64,000 nt of DNA from Lachnospiraceae bacterium UBA4631 (GCA_002406015.1 DHMX01000028.1:1-64000), one strand, 5' to 3'. Shown: positions 17,888 to 27,581, numbered from the stretch's first letter. Made by a program: numbers and translations. The notes: generated by a model not told the origin, from the sequence alone.

Positions 17888-20800
17888 ATGGAATCAAAGG
17901 ATAAAAACCAGATAGAATTGTTACCGGTTGCGGTTGTAAAATGCATATTCTGGCTGATTCTGATTGTATGGGCGGTAATATGCAGTGTTACTGCGGTAAA
18001 ATATCAGGAGGAGCTGCGTCTTAATGATGAACGATGCGAAGAATTTCACGAAGGCTGGGTAGTCAGTAATACGGCAGTTCCTGTCACGATTCCCGGAAAG
18101 CTGGAGGGAAGCGGTACAGTTGTACGGATTCAGAATACAATTCCGCAGGAGCTTGATGACCGGACGACCATTATCGTAAAGGGACTTCATCAGAGTATGC
18201 GGGTCTGGATTGACGGCGAGCTGGTCAGCAGTCTGGACAATGCACAGACACGTCCGTTTGGCAGGTATACATCTTCCGGATATATCCGGATTCCATTACA
18301 GGCAGAGGATGCCGGAAAAATCATAGAGATAGAATATTCGGCACCCGATGCAGAGACCGCGGGACAGTTAAATGACATTCGAATCGGGTCAGATATGGGA
18401 ATCCTGTTCTGGATGATGGAATCCTATGGAAATGACCTGTTATTTGCGGTGCTGCTGTTATATACCGGAGTTGTTATGATTCTGTTGGGAATTGTAATGC
18501 GGTTTGGTGTGGCAGAAAATCCCAATGCCAACATTATTTATCTGGGCGTATCTGCCATTTGCATTGCAACGTGGATGTTATTTGAAAGCCGGCTGCGGCA
18601 GTTTTATCTGGGGAATCTTGCTGTCTGCGATATGATAATGTGGGCGGCTATGTTTCTGTCACCGGTTCCAATCCTCTTTTACATCAGCCGCTTGCAGGAG
18701 CGGAGATATAGTAAGCTCTATACGATTGGAGCTGCAATTGCATTGTCGATAAATGCGGTGATGATGTTACTGGAGATTACGAACCGGATGGACTTTTATG
18801 ATTTGTATCCGATTGGATGGCTGATGATTTTGGGAGAAGCTATCTTAGTCTTATACACCATTACACAGGACTGGTATCGGGGGAAGCATCAGTGGAGACT
18901 GCTGATAGGAATTTTGATAATTCTGATAGGAGCCTTGCTGCAGATGTGGAAATACACCCATGCATCCACCGGAGTTGTGACAAATGGTTACATCAGTATC
19001 GGAATGATGCTGTTTATGCTGATAATGGGAATTTCAGCTGTATCCAGCATGATTAAGCAGAAGCAGGAGCAGGAACTGGCAATTAAAGCAAACGAAACTA
19101 AGACAGATTTCTTAGCCAATATGTCTCATGAGATTCGGACTCCGATTAATGCCATGCTTGGCTTTGATGAAATGATTCTGCGGGAGGAAACAGACGAGCA
19201 GATTATAGATTATGCCACGAATATCAAAAAGGCAGGTGGCAATCTGCTTTCCCTAATTAACGATATTCTGGATTTCTCAAAGGTTGAATCCGGAAAAATG
19301 GAGATTATTAAGGATTCCTATAAGACCAGCAATATGCTGACCGATGTAATTACCATGACCTACATGAAGGCACAGGAAAAGGGGCTTTCCTTTGATATAT
19401 TTATCGGTAAAAATATTCCGCGGGTTCTTTACGGAGATGAAATGCGGGTAAAGCAGATTCTGACAAATGTGTTGAATAATGCGGTAAAGTATACCGAACA
19501 GGGAAGTATTGCACTCAGCGTGAACTTTGACAAGCTGGGAGAAGGGATAGGCCGTCTGCGAATATCGGTGGCAGACACCGGAATTGGAATTGAACAGGAG
19601 AACATCAGTAAAATTACGGAATCCTTTCAGAGATTTGATTTGCAGAAGAACCGGAGTATTGAAGGAACCGGACTGGGAATGAGTATTGTGGCAGGTCTTT
19701 TAAAAGAAATGGAAGGAAAGCTTCAGGTTTACAGTACATATGGTAAGGGTTCGGATTTCCGTATCCTGATTCCACAGGAGATTCGGGATGAGACACCGAT
19801 AGGAAATTATCAGGAGGATTACCGGAAGGGGCTGTTAGCACAAAAGCCGTACCGGGCAATGTTTACCGCTCCGCAGGCAAGAATCCTCTTTGTGGATGAC
19901 AACATTATGAATCTTTCGGTTGCAAAAGGGCTGCTTAAAAAGACCAAGATTCAGATTGATACGGCAGACAGCGGTATGGGCTGTCTGGAATTAACCAGAA
20001 AGAATCATTATGATTTGATATTTATGGACCACCTGATGCCGGAAATGGATGGCGTGGAAACCCTGCACCGTCTGCGGAGAGAAGAGGGAAACCCGAATCA
20101 ATATACACATGTAATTGCATTAACGGCAAATGCCATCAAAGGCTCTGAGGAATATTATCTCTCAGAGGGCTTTCACGCATATCTGACAAAGCCAATCGAA
20201 GGAGAACGCTTGGAGGAGGTACTGTTCCGGATGCTGCCGGAGACCTATATTATTCCGGCAGAGGAATCGGCAGAGCATGTATTAGACCGGTTACAGGCTG
20301 AAAACGGCAGTATGGCAGAGGAGCCGGAGGTAGTTACGGTACAGGGCTGCATGAAGGAAATCGAGAATATGTTAAAGGAAGCACACATTCATGTGGAGGA
20401 GGGGTATCATTTTGCAGGAAATTCAATGGGACAGTTCCATTGGATGATTCACTTATTTGCGGACAGCTTTTCCATTAAATATCCGAAGCTTCTTGAACTG
20501 TACGAGACCGGAAATGAAGAAATGTATACTATTGAAGTTCATGCCTTGAAATCAAATGCAAAAGGAATCGGTGCCAGACAGTTATATCAGTTGGCATGGG
20601 AGCATGAGCAGCAGTCCAGAGCCGGTAACTGGAATTATATAAAAATGCATTGGGAAGAATTATGCTTGGAATGGACTTGCGTTGTGAACGGAATTTTGAA
20701 TTATATCGGGGAAGAACCGGTAGATTTAAAAGAAGTTGCCATTGCCGTAGAAACTGCAGATAACAGTACGTTGACAGCAGAACAGCATATGCTTCTGGAT

Positions 20801-20971
20801 AATTGTATAGAATTTGTAGAAGAGTATGAAACGGATTCTGCAAGTGCAATATTGGATAATCTGTTGCAGGAGGAGCTTGCAGAGGATGTAAGACGTACCT
20901 TCTTAGAGGTAAAGCAGGCATTAGAGGACTTGGATTATGAGACTGCCATTCATAAATTAAAGCAGTTGTAG
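17888..20971 (+). CDS. Hybrid sensor histidine kinase with receiver and HPt domains
   Basis: A 1027-residue membrane-bound phosphorelay kinase. It begins with an N-terminal membrane anchor (about 15-38) and an extracellular beta-rich domain (about 40-165). A block of about seven helices follows (170-385), similar to 7TM-DISM sensors. Then come HisKA with His414 (NMSHEIRTP), HATPase with N-box LTNVLNNAVKYTEQG, a receiver with Asp714 (FMDHLMPEMDG), and an HPt with His885 (EVHALKSNAKGIGA). A helical tail of about 70 residues ends it. ATG 17888 is favoured over the overlapping ATG at 17879, which lies one base from GAGG. No separate output response regulator is adjacent, so its final partner is unknown. 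Confidence 0.9.
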   Translation: MESKDKNQIELLPVAVVKCIFWLILIVWAVICSVTAVKYQEELRLNDERCEEFHEGWVVSNTAVPVTIPGKLEGSGTVVRIQNTIPQELDDRTTIIVKGLHQSMRVWIDGELVSSLDNAQTRPFGRYTSSGYIRIPLQAEDAGKIIEIEYSAPDAETAGQLNDIRIGSDMGILFWMMESYGNDLLFAVLLLYTGVVMILLGIVMRFGVAENPNANIIYLGVSAICIATWMLFESRLRQFYLGNLAVCDMIMWAAMFLSPVPILFYISRLQERRYSKLYTIGAAIALSINAVMMLLEITNRMDFYDLYPIGWLMILGEAILVLYTITQDWYRGKHQWRLLIGILIILIGALLQMWKYTHASTGVVTNGYISIGMMLFMLIMGISAVSSMIKQKQEQELAIKANETKTDFLANMSHEIRTPINAMLGFDEMILREETDEQIIDYATNIKKAGGNLLSLINDILDFSKVESGKMEIIKDSYKTSNMLTDVITMTYMKAQEKGLSFDIFIGKNIPRVLYGDEMRVKQILTNVLNNAVKYTEQGSIALSVNFDKLGEGIGRLRISVADTGIGIEQENISKITESFQRFDLQKNRSIEGTGLGMSIVAGLLKEMEGKLQVYSTYGKGSDFRILIPQEIRDETPIGNYQEDYRKGLLAQKPYRAMFTAPQARILFVDDNIMNLSVAKGLLKKTKIQIDTADSGMGCLELTRKNHYDLIFMDHLMPEMDGVETLHRLRREEGNPNQYTHVIALTANAIKGSEEYYLSEGFHAYLTKPIEGERLEEVLFRMLPETYIIPAEESAEHVLDRLQAENGSMAEEPEVVTVQGCMKEIENMLKEAHIHVEEGYHFAGNSMGQFHWMIHLFADSFSIKYPKLLELYETGNEEMYTIEVHALKSNAKGIGARQLYQLAWEHEQQSRAGNWNYIKMHWEELCLEWTCVVNGILNYIGEEPVDLKEVAIAVETADNSTLTAEQHMLLDNCIEFVEEYETDSASAILDNLLQEELAEDVRRTFLEVKQALEDLDYETAIHKLKQL

Positions 20972-20994
20972 GTCAAAAGTATGCTGTGGGTATA

Positions 20995-21023
20995 TTGACA
21001 AGCAAATGTGAAATACATACAAT
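20995..21023 (+). promoter_or_regulatory. Strong promoter of the surface-protein pair
   Basis: TTGACA (20995-21000), a 17-base spacer and TACAAT (21018-21023), ahead of the secreted protein at 21060. No riboswitch-sized leader is present. Confidence 0.7.
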
Positions 21024-21059
21024 GATGACATTGAAATCGTTATAAAAAGGAGAAAACAC

Positions 21060-22985
21060 ATGGCAAAGAAAGCAAAGCAAATGCTGGCAGTTATGCTGGT
21101 AGCAGTAATGGTAATACTTCTGGCACCGTCAGGGGTATTTGCGGCAAATCCACATGAGAATCAGGTGCATATTATTGTGGAGAATAATACCTATCCGACA
21201 AGTAACGGTGCTGCATGGGATGGTACTTTAGTGGATACGTGGGTGGATATTGATGCGAGCAATCCAACCGCATTGCATGCGTTGAAAACAGCAGTAGGAG
21301 ATGCAAACGTGGATGTGGTGGCAAGTGGCTGGGGAGATTACATTGCCGCAATTAAAAACGACACCAAAGACTGGGTTCGGGAAGTTCAAGGTGGTGCAAG
21401 TGCAGGCTGGATGTTTTCCGTTAATGGTGCATATGCATCGGCTGGAATTACGAGTTATACATCAATACAGTCCGGTGATGAATTTACATTTTCATATAGT
21501 CTGAATTATGGTGAAGACTTAGGACAAAAGTGGGATATAACGAAGAATAAGTTAAAATCTCTGGTGGTAAGTGAAGGCGTGCTTTCTCCGGCATTTACAC
21601 CGGAAACAACCGAATATACGCTGACGGTTCCGGCAGGAACCTCTGGTGTAATTGTAACTCCGGAGCTGGAAAATCCTGCATGTACAATGGAAATTAAATC
21701 AGGCGGTGGGTCTTATAATCGAAATACAGAGATTCCGATTGTGGATGGTACACAGATTTCGATAGAAAATACAATCAGTGTATATAATTATATAACCAGT
21801 ACCAATGAAACAGCAACTTCTGTCTATACCATTTATGTCAAGGAAGCCTCCGATGTAAGTGTAGATACTATGCTGCAGGATGTGACTACGATGTATACGG
21901 GAACAGCAGACATCTATAAATACGGCAATGAATGGGCAGTATTATCCTTAGCAAGAGCCGGTAAGCTTACCGAAGAAGGAAAAGAAGCCTATTATCAGGA
22001 TTTGGTAAAAGAAGTAACGGAATTAAAGAGTGCGAAGCTGGATAATACTTATGCAACTACGAATGAGCGTGTCATTCTTACCTTGAGTGCCATCGGCAAG
22101 AATCCGGAGAATGTTGCCGGATATAATTTATTGGCACCACTTGCAGATATGTCTTACATTACAACACAGGGACAGAATGCGGCAATTTATGCATTGCTGG
22201 CATTTGATTCAAAGCAGTATACGATTCCGACTGCACCGGAGGGTACAACACAGACAACCAGAGACGGATTGATTGAATATTTATTGTCAAAGGAACTGGT
22301 AGCCGGTGGCTGGGACTGGTCTTCTGCAAATGCAGACCCGGATTTAACTGCCATGGCAATTCAGGCATTGGCACCGTATTATGCAACGAAGCCGGAAGTA
22401 AAGGCATCTGTAGACCGGGCATTAGCAGTATTATCTGCGATGCAGAATCCGGACGGAAGCTATGCAAGCTGGGGAGCCACAAATTCAAACAGTACGGCAC
22501 AGGTAGTTCTGGCATTAACCAGTATGAATATTAATCCGGCTACAGACAGCCGATTTGTGAAAAACGGTTATTCGGTATTACAGAGTCTCGGTGACTTTTA
22601 TATTCCAAACAGCGGCTTTAAATATATAGCCAGTGATACCGCCGAAAACGGATATGCAACGATACAGGTATACGAAGCATTAATAGCAAGTCAGCGGTTT
22701 ACGAATCAGAAGTCTGCATTCTTTGATATGAAGGATGTTGAAATGGAACAGCCGACAACAGAAGAAGCGTCAACAACAGAAACAACGGCTACAACCGCAA
22801 CGACAGCTACTACGGCAACTACCGCAGCAGCCACAACTGCAGCCACAGCGACCACTGCAGCCGCAGGAGCAGCAACCACAAATTCAGCTCCGAAGACCGG
22901 GGATGCAGTACCGGTTATGGTGCTTGCAGTCTTGGGCGTTCTGGCAGCAGCCGGAAGTGTTGCAGCAATGCGTAAGACAAAATAA
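21060..22985 (+). CDS. Wall-anchored protein with transcobalamin-like domains (DUF4430 plus alpha-barrel repeats)
   Basis: A 641-residue exported protein. A signal peptide (1-29, cleavage near VFAANP) is followed by a DUF4430/transcobalamin C-terminal-like domain (about 45-150, AGWMFSVNGAYASAGITSYT). A cadherin-like beta domain (about 165-265) comes next. Residues 280-555 form a helical repeat region of the prenyltransferase/squalene-cyclase alpha6-alpha6 type (GGWDWSSANADPDLTAMAIQ, QNPDGSYASWGATNSNSTAQ). A Thr/Ala-rich spacer and a sorting signal APKTGD-hydrophobic-RKTK end the protein. Alpha-barrel plus DUF4430 is the domain pair of eukaryotic transcobalamin and intrinsic factor, so binding of a corrinoid or other small ligand at the surface is plausible but unproven. 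AAGGAG precedes the ATG. Confidence 0.82.
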   Translation: MAKKAKQMLAVMLVAVMVILLAPSGVFAANPHENQVHIIVENNTYPTSNGAAWDGTLVDTWVDIDASNPTALHALKTAVGDANVDVVASGWGDYIAAIKNDTKDWVREVQGGASAGWMFSVNGAYASAGITSYTSIQSGDEFTFSYSLNYGEDLGQKWDITKNKLKSLVVSEGVLSPAFTPETTEYTLTVPAGTSGVIVTPELENPACTMEIKSGGGSYNRNTEIPIVDGTQISIENTISVYNYITSTNETATSVYTIYVKEASDVSVDTMLQDVTTMYTGTADIYKYGNEWAVLSLARAGKLTEEGKEAYYQDLVKEVTELKSAKLDNTYATTNERVILTLSAIGKNPENVAGYNLLAPLADMSYITTQGQNAAIYALLAFDSKQYTIPTAPEGTTQTTRDGLIEYLLSKELVAGGWDWSSANADPDLTAMAIQALAPYYATKPEVKASVDRALAVLSAMQNPDGSYASWGATNSNSTAQVVLALTSMNINPATDSRFVKNGYSVLQSLGDFYIPNSGFKYIASDTAENGYATIQVYEALIASQRFTNQKSAFFDMKDVEMEQPTTEEASTTETTATTATTATTATTAAATTAATATTAAAGAATTNSAPKTGDAVPVMVLAVLGVLAAAGSVAAMRKTK

Positions 22986-23013
22986 TAAAAAATGAAAAGG
23001 GAAGGTGACAGTC

Positions 23014-23853
23014 ATGGAATGGATGAAGAAGCATAAATACCAATTATTAGGAGGTATTGTGGTTCTGCTCCTATTGGCAGTCGCCTTCTTTTTTGATGAG
23101 CGAAATGCAAAAGCACCTGCCTTGCAGGAGAGTGAAGCACAGACAGAAAGCAATATCTCGTCTGATGCGTTTACGGACACATCAACGGAAAAAGATTCTA
23201 AAAGCACCGGACAGACGGATGCAACTTCTACCACACAGACAGTGCCGACAACGCAGACCACAAGGACAGGGAATGCTGCAACGGTGACGGAAGCGGGAGT
23301 GGGAACAGCAACGGGAACGACCACCGGAACAGCAACCGGAACAGCAACCGGAACAACCACCGGAACAGCAGCGGGAACGACAGCAGGAGTAGTAAACGGA
23401 ACAGAAGCTCCTTCGACAGCCGCAACACAGACGACCGCTACCACACAGGACACAACCGAAGCTGAAACAGTTACCTGCACAATTGCAATATCCTGTGCAA
23501 CGATTCTTGATAATATGGACTCCCTTGTGGACTCTAAAAAGGATATAATTCCGTCAGACGGCACGATTTTAGCAACAACAACCGTAACCGTAGAGGAGGG
23601 GCAGTCGGTTTATGATGCTCTCAGAAAGGCCTGCCAGCAGGCAGGAATCCCCTTAGATGCATCGGGAGCAAATGCATACGGAACCACATATGTAAAAGGA
23701 ATTAATAATATATATGAATTTGATTGCGGCAGCTTGTCCGGATGGAAATACTGTGTAAACGGTGTTTATCCGAATTATGGTTGTTCTTCTTATATTCTGA
23801 AAGAGGGAGACAGAATTGTCTGGAATTATACCTGCACCATGAATGACTTATAA
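23014..23853 (+). CDS. Membrane-anchored DUF4430 (transcobalamin-like) protein
   Basis: A 279-residue protein. An N-terminal helix (about 9-24, YQLLGGIVVLLLLAVAFFF) acts as an anchor or uncleaved signal. A long low-complexity Thr/Gly/Ala linker with TGT/TAG repeats (about 70-140) follows. A C-terminal DUF4430 domain (about 150-279) contains SVYDALRKACQQAGIPLD and GWKYCVNGVYPNYGCSSY, with several Cys that may pair. It lies 28 bases after the wall-anchored protein with the same domain and surely forms one operon with it. The ATG at 23014 is preferred over an in-frame GTG at 23005. The ligand is unknown; see the transcobalamin-like hypothesis for the preceding gene. Confidence 0.8.
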   Translation: MEWMKKHKYQLLGGIVVLLLLAVAFFFDERNAKAPALQESEAQTESNISSDAFTDTSTEKDSKSTGQTDATSTTQTVPTTQTTRTGNAATVTEAGVGTATGTTTGTATGTATGTTTGTAAGTTAGVVNGTEAPSTAATQTTATTQDTTEAETVTCTIAISCATILDNMDSLVDSKKDIIPSDGTILATTTVTVEEGQSVYDALRKACQQAGIPLDASGANAYGTTYVKGINNIYEFDCGSLSGWKYCVNGVYPNYGCSSYILKEGDRIVWNYTCTMNDL

Positions 23854-23996
23854 ATAGAAGAACCTGTAGTCCGAATAAGGTATAATTGGATTAAGGTTAT
23901 AGCAGACGAACCAAAATTAGAAATGCAAACAGTTGCACCGTATTTTTAATTGGTATATCATAGAATAACTATATCAATGAAATTGAGGATTGTGAT

Positions 23997-25193
23997 ATGA
24001 CCGAATTACTGATACATATGTTTGTGAAGGATTACGAAGAAACACAAAACATAAAGGTGCGGACTGTCTATGGGAAAATGGCAGGCTGGGTAGGTATTGC
24101 CTGTAATATCCTGCTTATGACCGGAAAGATTCTGACCGGAATCCTCTCCGGCAGTGTTTCCATTCTGGCAGACGGTATTAACAATATGTCGGATGCCGCA
24201 TCGAACATTATAACCCTGCTGGGCTTTAAGATGGGAAGTAAGCCGGCAGACCAGGACCATCCGTATGGGCATGCCCGATATGAATATCTGGCAGGGCTTT
24301 TGGTGTCGGTTCTGATTATGATTATCGGTATTGAACTGCTAAAGACCGGGATTCAGAAGATACGCAATCCGGAGCCGGTAGAAATGAGCTGGGTTCTGGT
24401 TGGGGTATTACTGGGTTCTATTTTAGTGAAGCTCTGGATGGCAGTATTTAATCGTTCCATCGGCAAGAAAATAGCGTCGGAAACACTAATGGCAACCGCA
24501 GCAGACAGTCGAAATGATGTGATTAGCACCGCCGCAGTATTGCTTGCCAGTCTGATTTCCGAGTGGACCTCTTTAGAGCTGGACGGCTGGATGGCAGTGC
24601 TGGTAGCCCTGTTTATCCTATATAGCGGAGTCGGTCTGGTTAAGGATACCTTAGACCCATTGTTAGGTAAGGCACCGGACCCGGAACTGGTAGAGCATAT
24701 CCGGGAAAAGATAATGACCTATCCCGGTATATTGGGAACCCATGATTTAATGGTGCATGATTACGGACCGGGGCGTTTATTTGCCAGTGTCCATGTGGAA
24801 ATGGCAGCAGAAGAAGAATCATTAAAATGTCATGATGTGATTGATACCATTGAGAAGGATTTTCTGGAGCAGGAAAATCTGAATCTGGTAATTCATTTTG
24901 ACCCGATAGTAACCTCGGATGAGGCAGTAGGCAATCTGCGTCAATGGCTGGGAGAAGCAGTAACCCGGATAGACAAACGATTAACGGTTCATGATTTGCG
25001 AATGGTTCCCGGAGAAACCCATACGAATATGATATTTGATTGCGTAGTTCCGCATAACTTTTCAATGACGGATAAGGAATTGCGGCAGCAGATACAGGCA
25101 TTGGTTACGGAGGAATATCCGGGGTATCAATGTGTAATTACGGTGGATAAAAGCTATGCGGCAATGCCGCACTCCAGAGAAGAGGAAAGATAG
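23997..25193 (+). CDS. Cation diffusion facilitator (CDF) metal transporter
   Basis: A 398-residue inner-membrane transporter of the CDF family, exporting Zn, Fe, Mn or similar divalent cations by proton exchange. TM1 begins after about residue 27. The TM2 metal site DGINNMSDAASN and the TM5 metal site of form HxxxD/DxxxD (AADSRNDVIST) are visible. The DHPYGHARYEY loop is typical. A cytoplasmic C-terminal domain (about 215-300) is followed by a further ~90-residue extension, as in long Firmicutes CDF proteins. Metal specificity is not certain. The stop is three bases before the ATG of the FliB-HAD gene, so the two are coupled. TATAAT at 23881-23886 may be its promoter. Confidence 0.9.
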   Translation: MTELLIHMFVKDYEETQNIKVRTVYGKMAGWVGIACNILLMTGKILTGILSGSVSILADGINNMSDAASNIITLLGFKMGSKPADQDHPYGHARYEYLAGLLVSVLIMIIGIELLKTGIQKIRNPEPVEMSWVLVGVLLGSILVKLWMAVFNRSIGKKIASETLMATAADSRNDVISTAAVLLASLISEWTSLELDGWMAVLVALFILYSGVGLVKDTLDPLLGKAPDPELVEHIREKIMTYPGILGTHDLMVHDYGPGRLFASVHVEMAAEEESLKCHDVIDTIEKDFLEQENLNLVIHFDPIVTSDEAVGNLRQWLGEAVTRIDKRLTVHDLRMVPGETHTNMIFDCVVPHNFSMTDKELRQQIQALVTEEYPGYQCVITVDKSYAAMPHSREEER

Positions 25194-25196
25194 AAA

Positions 25197-27035
25197 ATGA
25201 AGGTAAGAAAGCCTAACTATTATCAGGAATTTCAGTGTATCGGCTCGGACTGTAAGGACACCTGCTGTGCCGGCTGGGAGATAGAAATTGATGAAGAAGC
25301 ATTGGAAAAATATCATAAGGTCAGCGGCACAATCGGAACGAAGCTGTCAACCATGATTGTTGAGACACCGGAGGAGAACTACTTTCAGCTTCAGGAGGGA
25401 AAACGGTGTCCGTTTTTGACGAAGGAAAACCTGTGCCAGTTAATTCTGGAGCTGGGCGAGGATTCCTTGTGTAATATTTGCCGGGAGCATCCCAGACATT
25501 ATACATGGTTTGGAGAATATACGGAGATAGGACTGGGGCTGTGTTGTGAAGAAGCAGGAAGATTATTGTTTCAGTCCTCCGAAGCGGTAACATTTATATT
25601 AGAAGAAACGCAGACACCTGACGAAGCAGAAGATATGGAGGAGGAAGACCGCAACTATATTGAGCGAATGCTGCATGCAAGAGAAACCGCCTATCGTATC
25701 CTGCAAAACCGGTTAATGAAGCTGCCGGAACGATTGATTCTGCTTCTGGAATATGGCGAAGAACTGCAACAGGCATTGGATATAGACGATTATGAAGAGC
25801 TGGAGCGGAATATTCAAAGCTACCGGAATCAGGCTTCTGCATTGGCGGCATGGAGACAGTATCAACAGATACAAAGCAGTCTGGAAACGGACCGTCAGCA
25901 GGCAGAACGGAAAACAGCCGGAGTAGAGTCAGCGAAGGAGAGAATCGCACTGTATGCGAGTATGGAAGCCTTGGATGGGCGTTGGCAGGAATATCTGTTG
26001 CAAATAAGAGCCGATTGGGAGAAGCAATTGAAAATCACCAGAGACTATCAGCTTCAGTATCCCGCATCGGAATATGAATATGAGCATTTTGCGGTATATT
26101 TGTGTTATCGTTATTTTATGGAAGCCTTGTTTGACGGAGATATTCTGGGTAAGCTGCGGTTTCTGGTATCCGCTGTACTGACGGTACACGATATGGATTT
26201 GAATCGGTTTATCACAAAGGGGAGTTATCAGCTACAGGACCGGATTGAACTTGTAAAGTGGTTTTCCAAGGAAATCGAATATTGTACTGAAAATATGGAA
26301 CGCTTAGCAAAAGAATGCTGGCAGGAGCCGTCCATGATGACACAGGGGTTGATTCCACAATTGGAGCTGTGGGGAGAGCAGGCGGTAACCGGCACCATTT
26401 TATTTGATATGGACGGAACGCTTTTAGATACCGAGAAGTATTATCGAAGATATTGGCAGGAGGCAGCGAAAGCGTGTGGGTATCCAATGACAGACGAACA
26501 GGCACTTTCCATGCGGAGTCTGGGAAAGCCGTATGCCCAGCAGAGAATTACGGAACTATTCGGAGACCCGGAGGCATATGGGAAGATAAGGGCAAAACGT
26601 TCAGAACTTATGAATCAGAAATTAAAGCAGGAGGGCATCCCGGTAAAGCCGTATGCCAAGGAAGCCTTAGCAGCATTACAGAATATGGGGTATCGGCTGG
26701 CAGTGGTAACCGCAACCGATATGGAGCGTACGAGCCGGTATTTGCAGGAAACCGACTTGCGGCAGTATTTTGATGCCATAATCTGTGCAACCATGGTAGA
26801 GAGAGGAAAACCGGCACCGGATGTATACCAATATGCCTGTCAGAGCTTGCAGGTGCTGCCGGCAGAGGTATATGCCGTAGAGGATTCTCCAAACGGAGTC
26901 CGGTCTGCCGTCAACGCAGGCTGTCAGGTGATTATGATTCCGGACCAGACCCAGCCGGATGCAGAGCTTATGAAGGTTTTGACGCAAAAGGCGGAAAGCT
27001 TAAAAGAGCTGGTGGAATATATGAGATTGCAGTAA
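25197..27035 (+). CDS. FliB-like lysine N-methylase fused to a HAD phosphatase
   Basis: A 612-residue protein made of two normally separate proteins. Residues 1-395 match flagellin lysine-N-methylase FliB in plan, with cysteine-rich motifs FQCIGSDCKDTCCAGWEIEID, LSRCPFL-like KRCPFLTKENLCQL, and SLCNICREHPRHY. Residues 400-610 are a HAD hydrolase of the beta-phosphoglucomutase subclass: DMDGT (404-408), a cap domain, VTATDMERT, KPAPDVYQYA and EDSPNGVRSA. No stop or frameshift is seen at the joint. FliB usually methylates flagellin lysines, but no flagellar gene is in the window. The joint may be a recent stop-codon loss or a true fusion. AGAGGAAAG lies upstream of the ATG. Confidence 0.82.
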   Translation: MKVRKPNYYQEFQCIGSDCKDTCCAGWEIEIDEEALEKYHKVSGTIGTKLSTMIVETPEENYFQLQEGKRCPFLTKENLCQLILELGEDSLCNICREHPRHYTWFGEYTEIGLGLCCEEAGRLLFQSSEAVTFILEETQTPDEAEDMEEEDRNYIERMLHARETAYRILQNRLMKLPERLILLLEYGEELQQALDIDDYEELERNIQSYRNQASALAAWRQYQQIQSSLETDRQQAERKTAGVESAKERIALYASMEALDGRWQEYLLQIRADWEKQLKITRDYQLQYPASEYEYEHFAVYLCYRYFMEALFDGDILGKLRFLVSAVLTVHDMDLNRFITKGSYQLQDRIELVKWFSKEIEYCTENMERLAKECWQEPSMMTQGLIPQLELWGEQAVTGTILFDMDGTLLDTEKYYRRYWQEAAKACGYPMTDEQALSMRSLGKPYAQQRITELFGDPEAYGKIRAKRSELMNQKLKQEGIPVKPYAKEALAALQNMGYRLAVVTATDMERTSRYLQETDLRQYFDAIICATMVERGKPAPDVYQYACQSLQVLPAEVYAVEDSPNGVRSAVNAGCQVIMIPDQTQPDAELMKVLTQKAESLKELVEYMRLQ

Positions 27036-27056
27036 AAAAATAAGAATAAACGAATG

Positions 27057-27110
27057 ATAAGACCGATATTGTATTGAATATTGTATCAAATACAGTATCG
27101 GTCTTATTTT
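27057..27110 (+). terminator. Strong terminator after the CDF/FliB-HAD operon
   Basis: ATAAGACCGATA (27057-27068) pairs with TATCGGTCTTAT (27096-27107). The stem extends another 7 pairs inward (one G-U) to a 13-base loop, and TTTT follows. Confidence 0.85.
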
Positions 27111-27134
27111 ATATAAAAATAGTTTAAAATGTAC

Positions 27135-27186
27135 TTGACAAATATGAACATATGAGCAATAATACATATGAACAGATAATCATATG
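27135..27186 (+). promoter_or_regulatory. Promoter and ArsR/SmtB-type operator of the metal-efflux operon
   Basis: TTGACA (27135-27140) is followed 17 bases later by an AATAAT-type -10 (about 27158-27163). The half-site ATATGA occurs at 27142, 27150 and 27166, and its inverse TCATAT at 27180. The last two give CATATGA-N8-TCATATG (27165-27186), the 12-2-12-like palindrome bound by SmtB/CadC/CzrA repressors. The first copies lie in the spacer and the last covers the transcription start, so repression by the ArsR protein encoded next is expected. Confidence 0.8.
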
Positions 27187-27202
27187 AAAGAAAGAGAGGA
27201 GG

Positions 27203-27556
27203 ATGGAATTGACAGAGAAACAGAAACCAGTTGAGAATCATGAGGTAGAGCTTCAGAATCTGGAAAAGATTCAGCCGCCGGATGAAATTCTATATGAATT
27301 GGCAGAATTGTTTAAGGTATTTGGTGATTCTACCAGAATCCGGATTTTGTATGTATTATTTGAAAAGGAATTGTGTGTTGGTGATATTGCAGAGCTGTTG
27401 AATATGAGTCAGTCATCGGTTAGTCATCAACTCCGAATCCTGAAGGATGCAAAACTAGTAAAATTCCGACGGGAAGGAAAAAGTATTTACTACGCGTTGG
27501 ATGATGAGCATGTATACCACATCATAGAGATGGGTATGGAGCATGTAGAAGAATAA
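27203..27556 (+). CDS. ArsR/SmtB-family metal-sensing repressor
   Basis: A 117-residue winged-helix dimer. The recognition helix region is DIAELLNMSQSSVSHQLRIL, followed by the wing KFRREGKSIYYALDD. The last helix carries HVYHIIEMGMEHVEE, whose His and Glu residues fit the alpha5 zinc site (DxHx10HxxE-type) of SmtB/CzrA. An ELCVGD motif, where CadC/ArsR place cysteines, has a single Cys. It probably senses Zn or Cd/Pb and controls its own operon through the palindromes just upstream, with the HMA chaperone and the P-type ATPase as co-transcribed targets. Confidence 0.9.
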   Translation: MELTEKQKPVENHEVELQNLEKIQPPDEILYELAELFKVFGDSTRIRILYVLFEKELCVGDIAELLNMSQSSVSHQLRILKDAKLVKFRREGKSIYYALDDEHVYHIIEMGMEHVEE

Positions 27557-27581
27557 AGAATAAGAAAGGGGAAACATAATT

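Noticed and set aside
20972..21059. Cobalamin riboswitch before the transcobalamin-like gene
   Set aside because: The leader is about 35 bases; no B12-box is visible.
22884..23564. Long minus-strand ORF opposite the Thr-rich linkers
   Set aside because: It arises from the low-complexity Thr/Gly coding repeat on the other strand, has Val/Ala/Pro-only sequence and no ribosome site.
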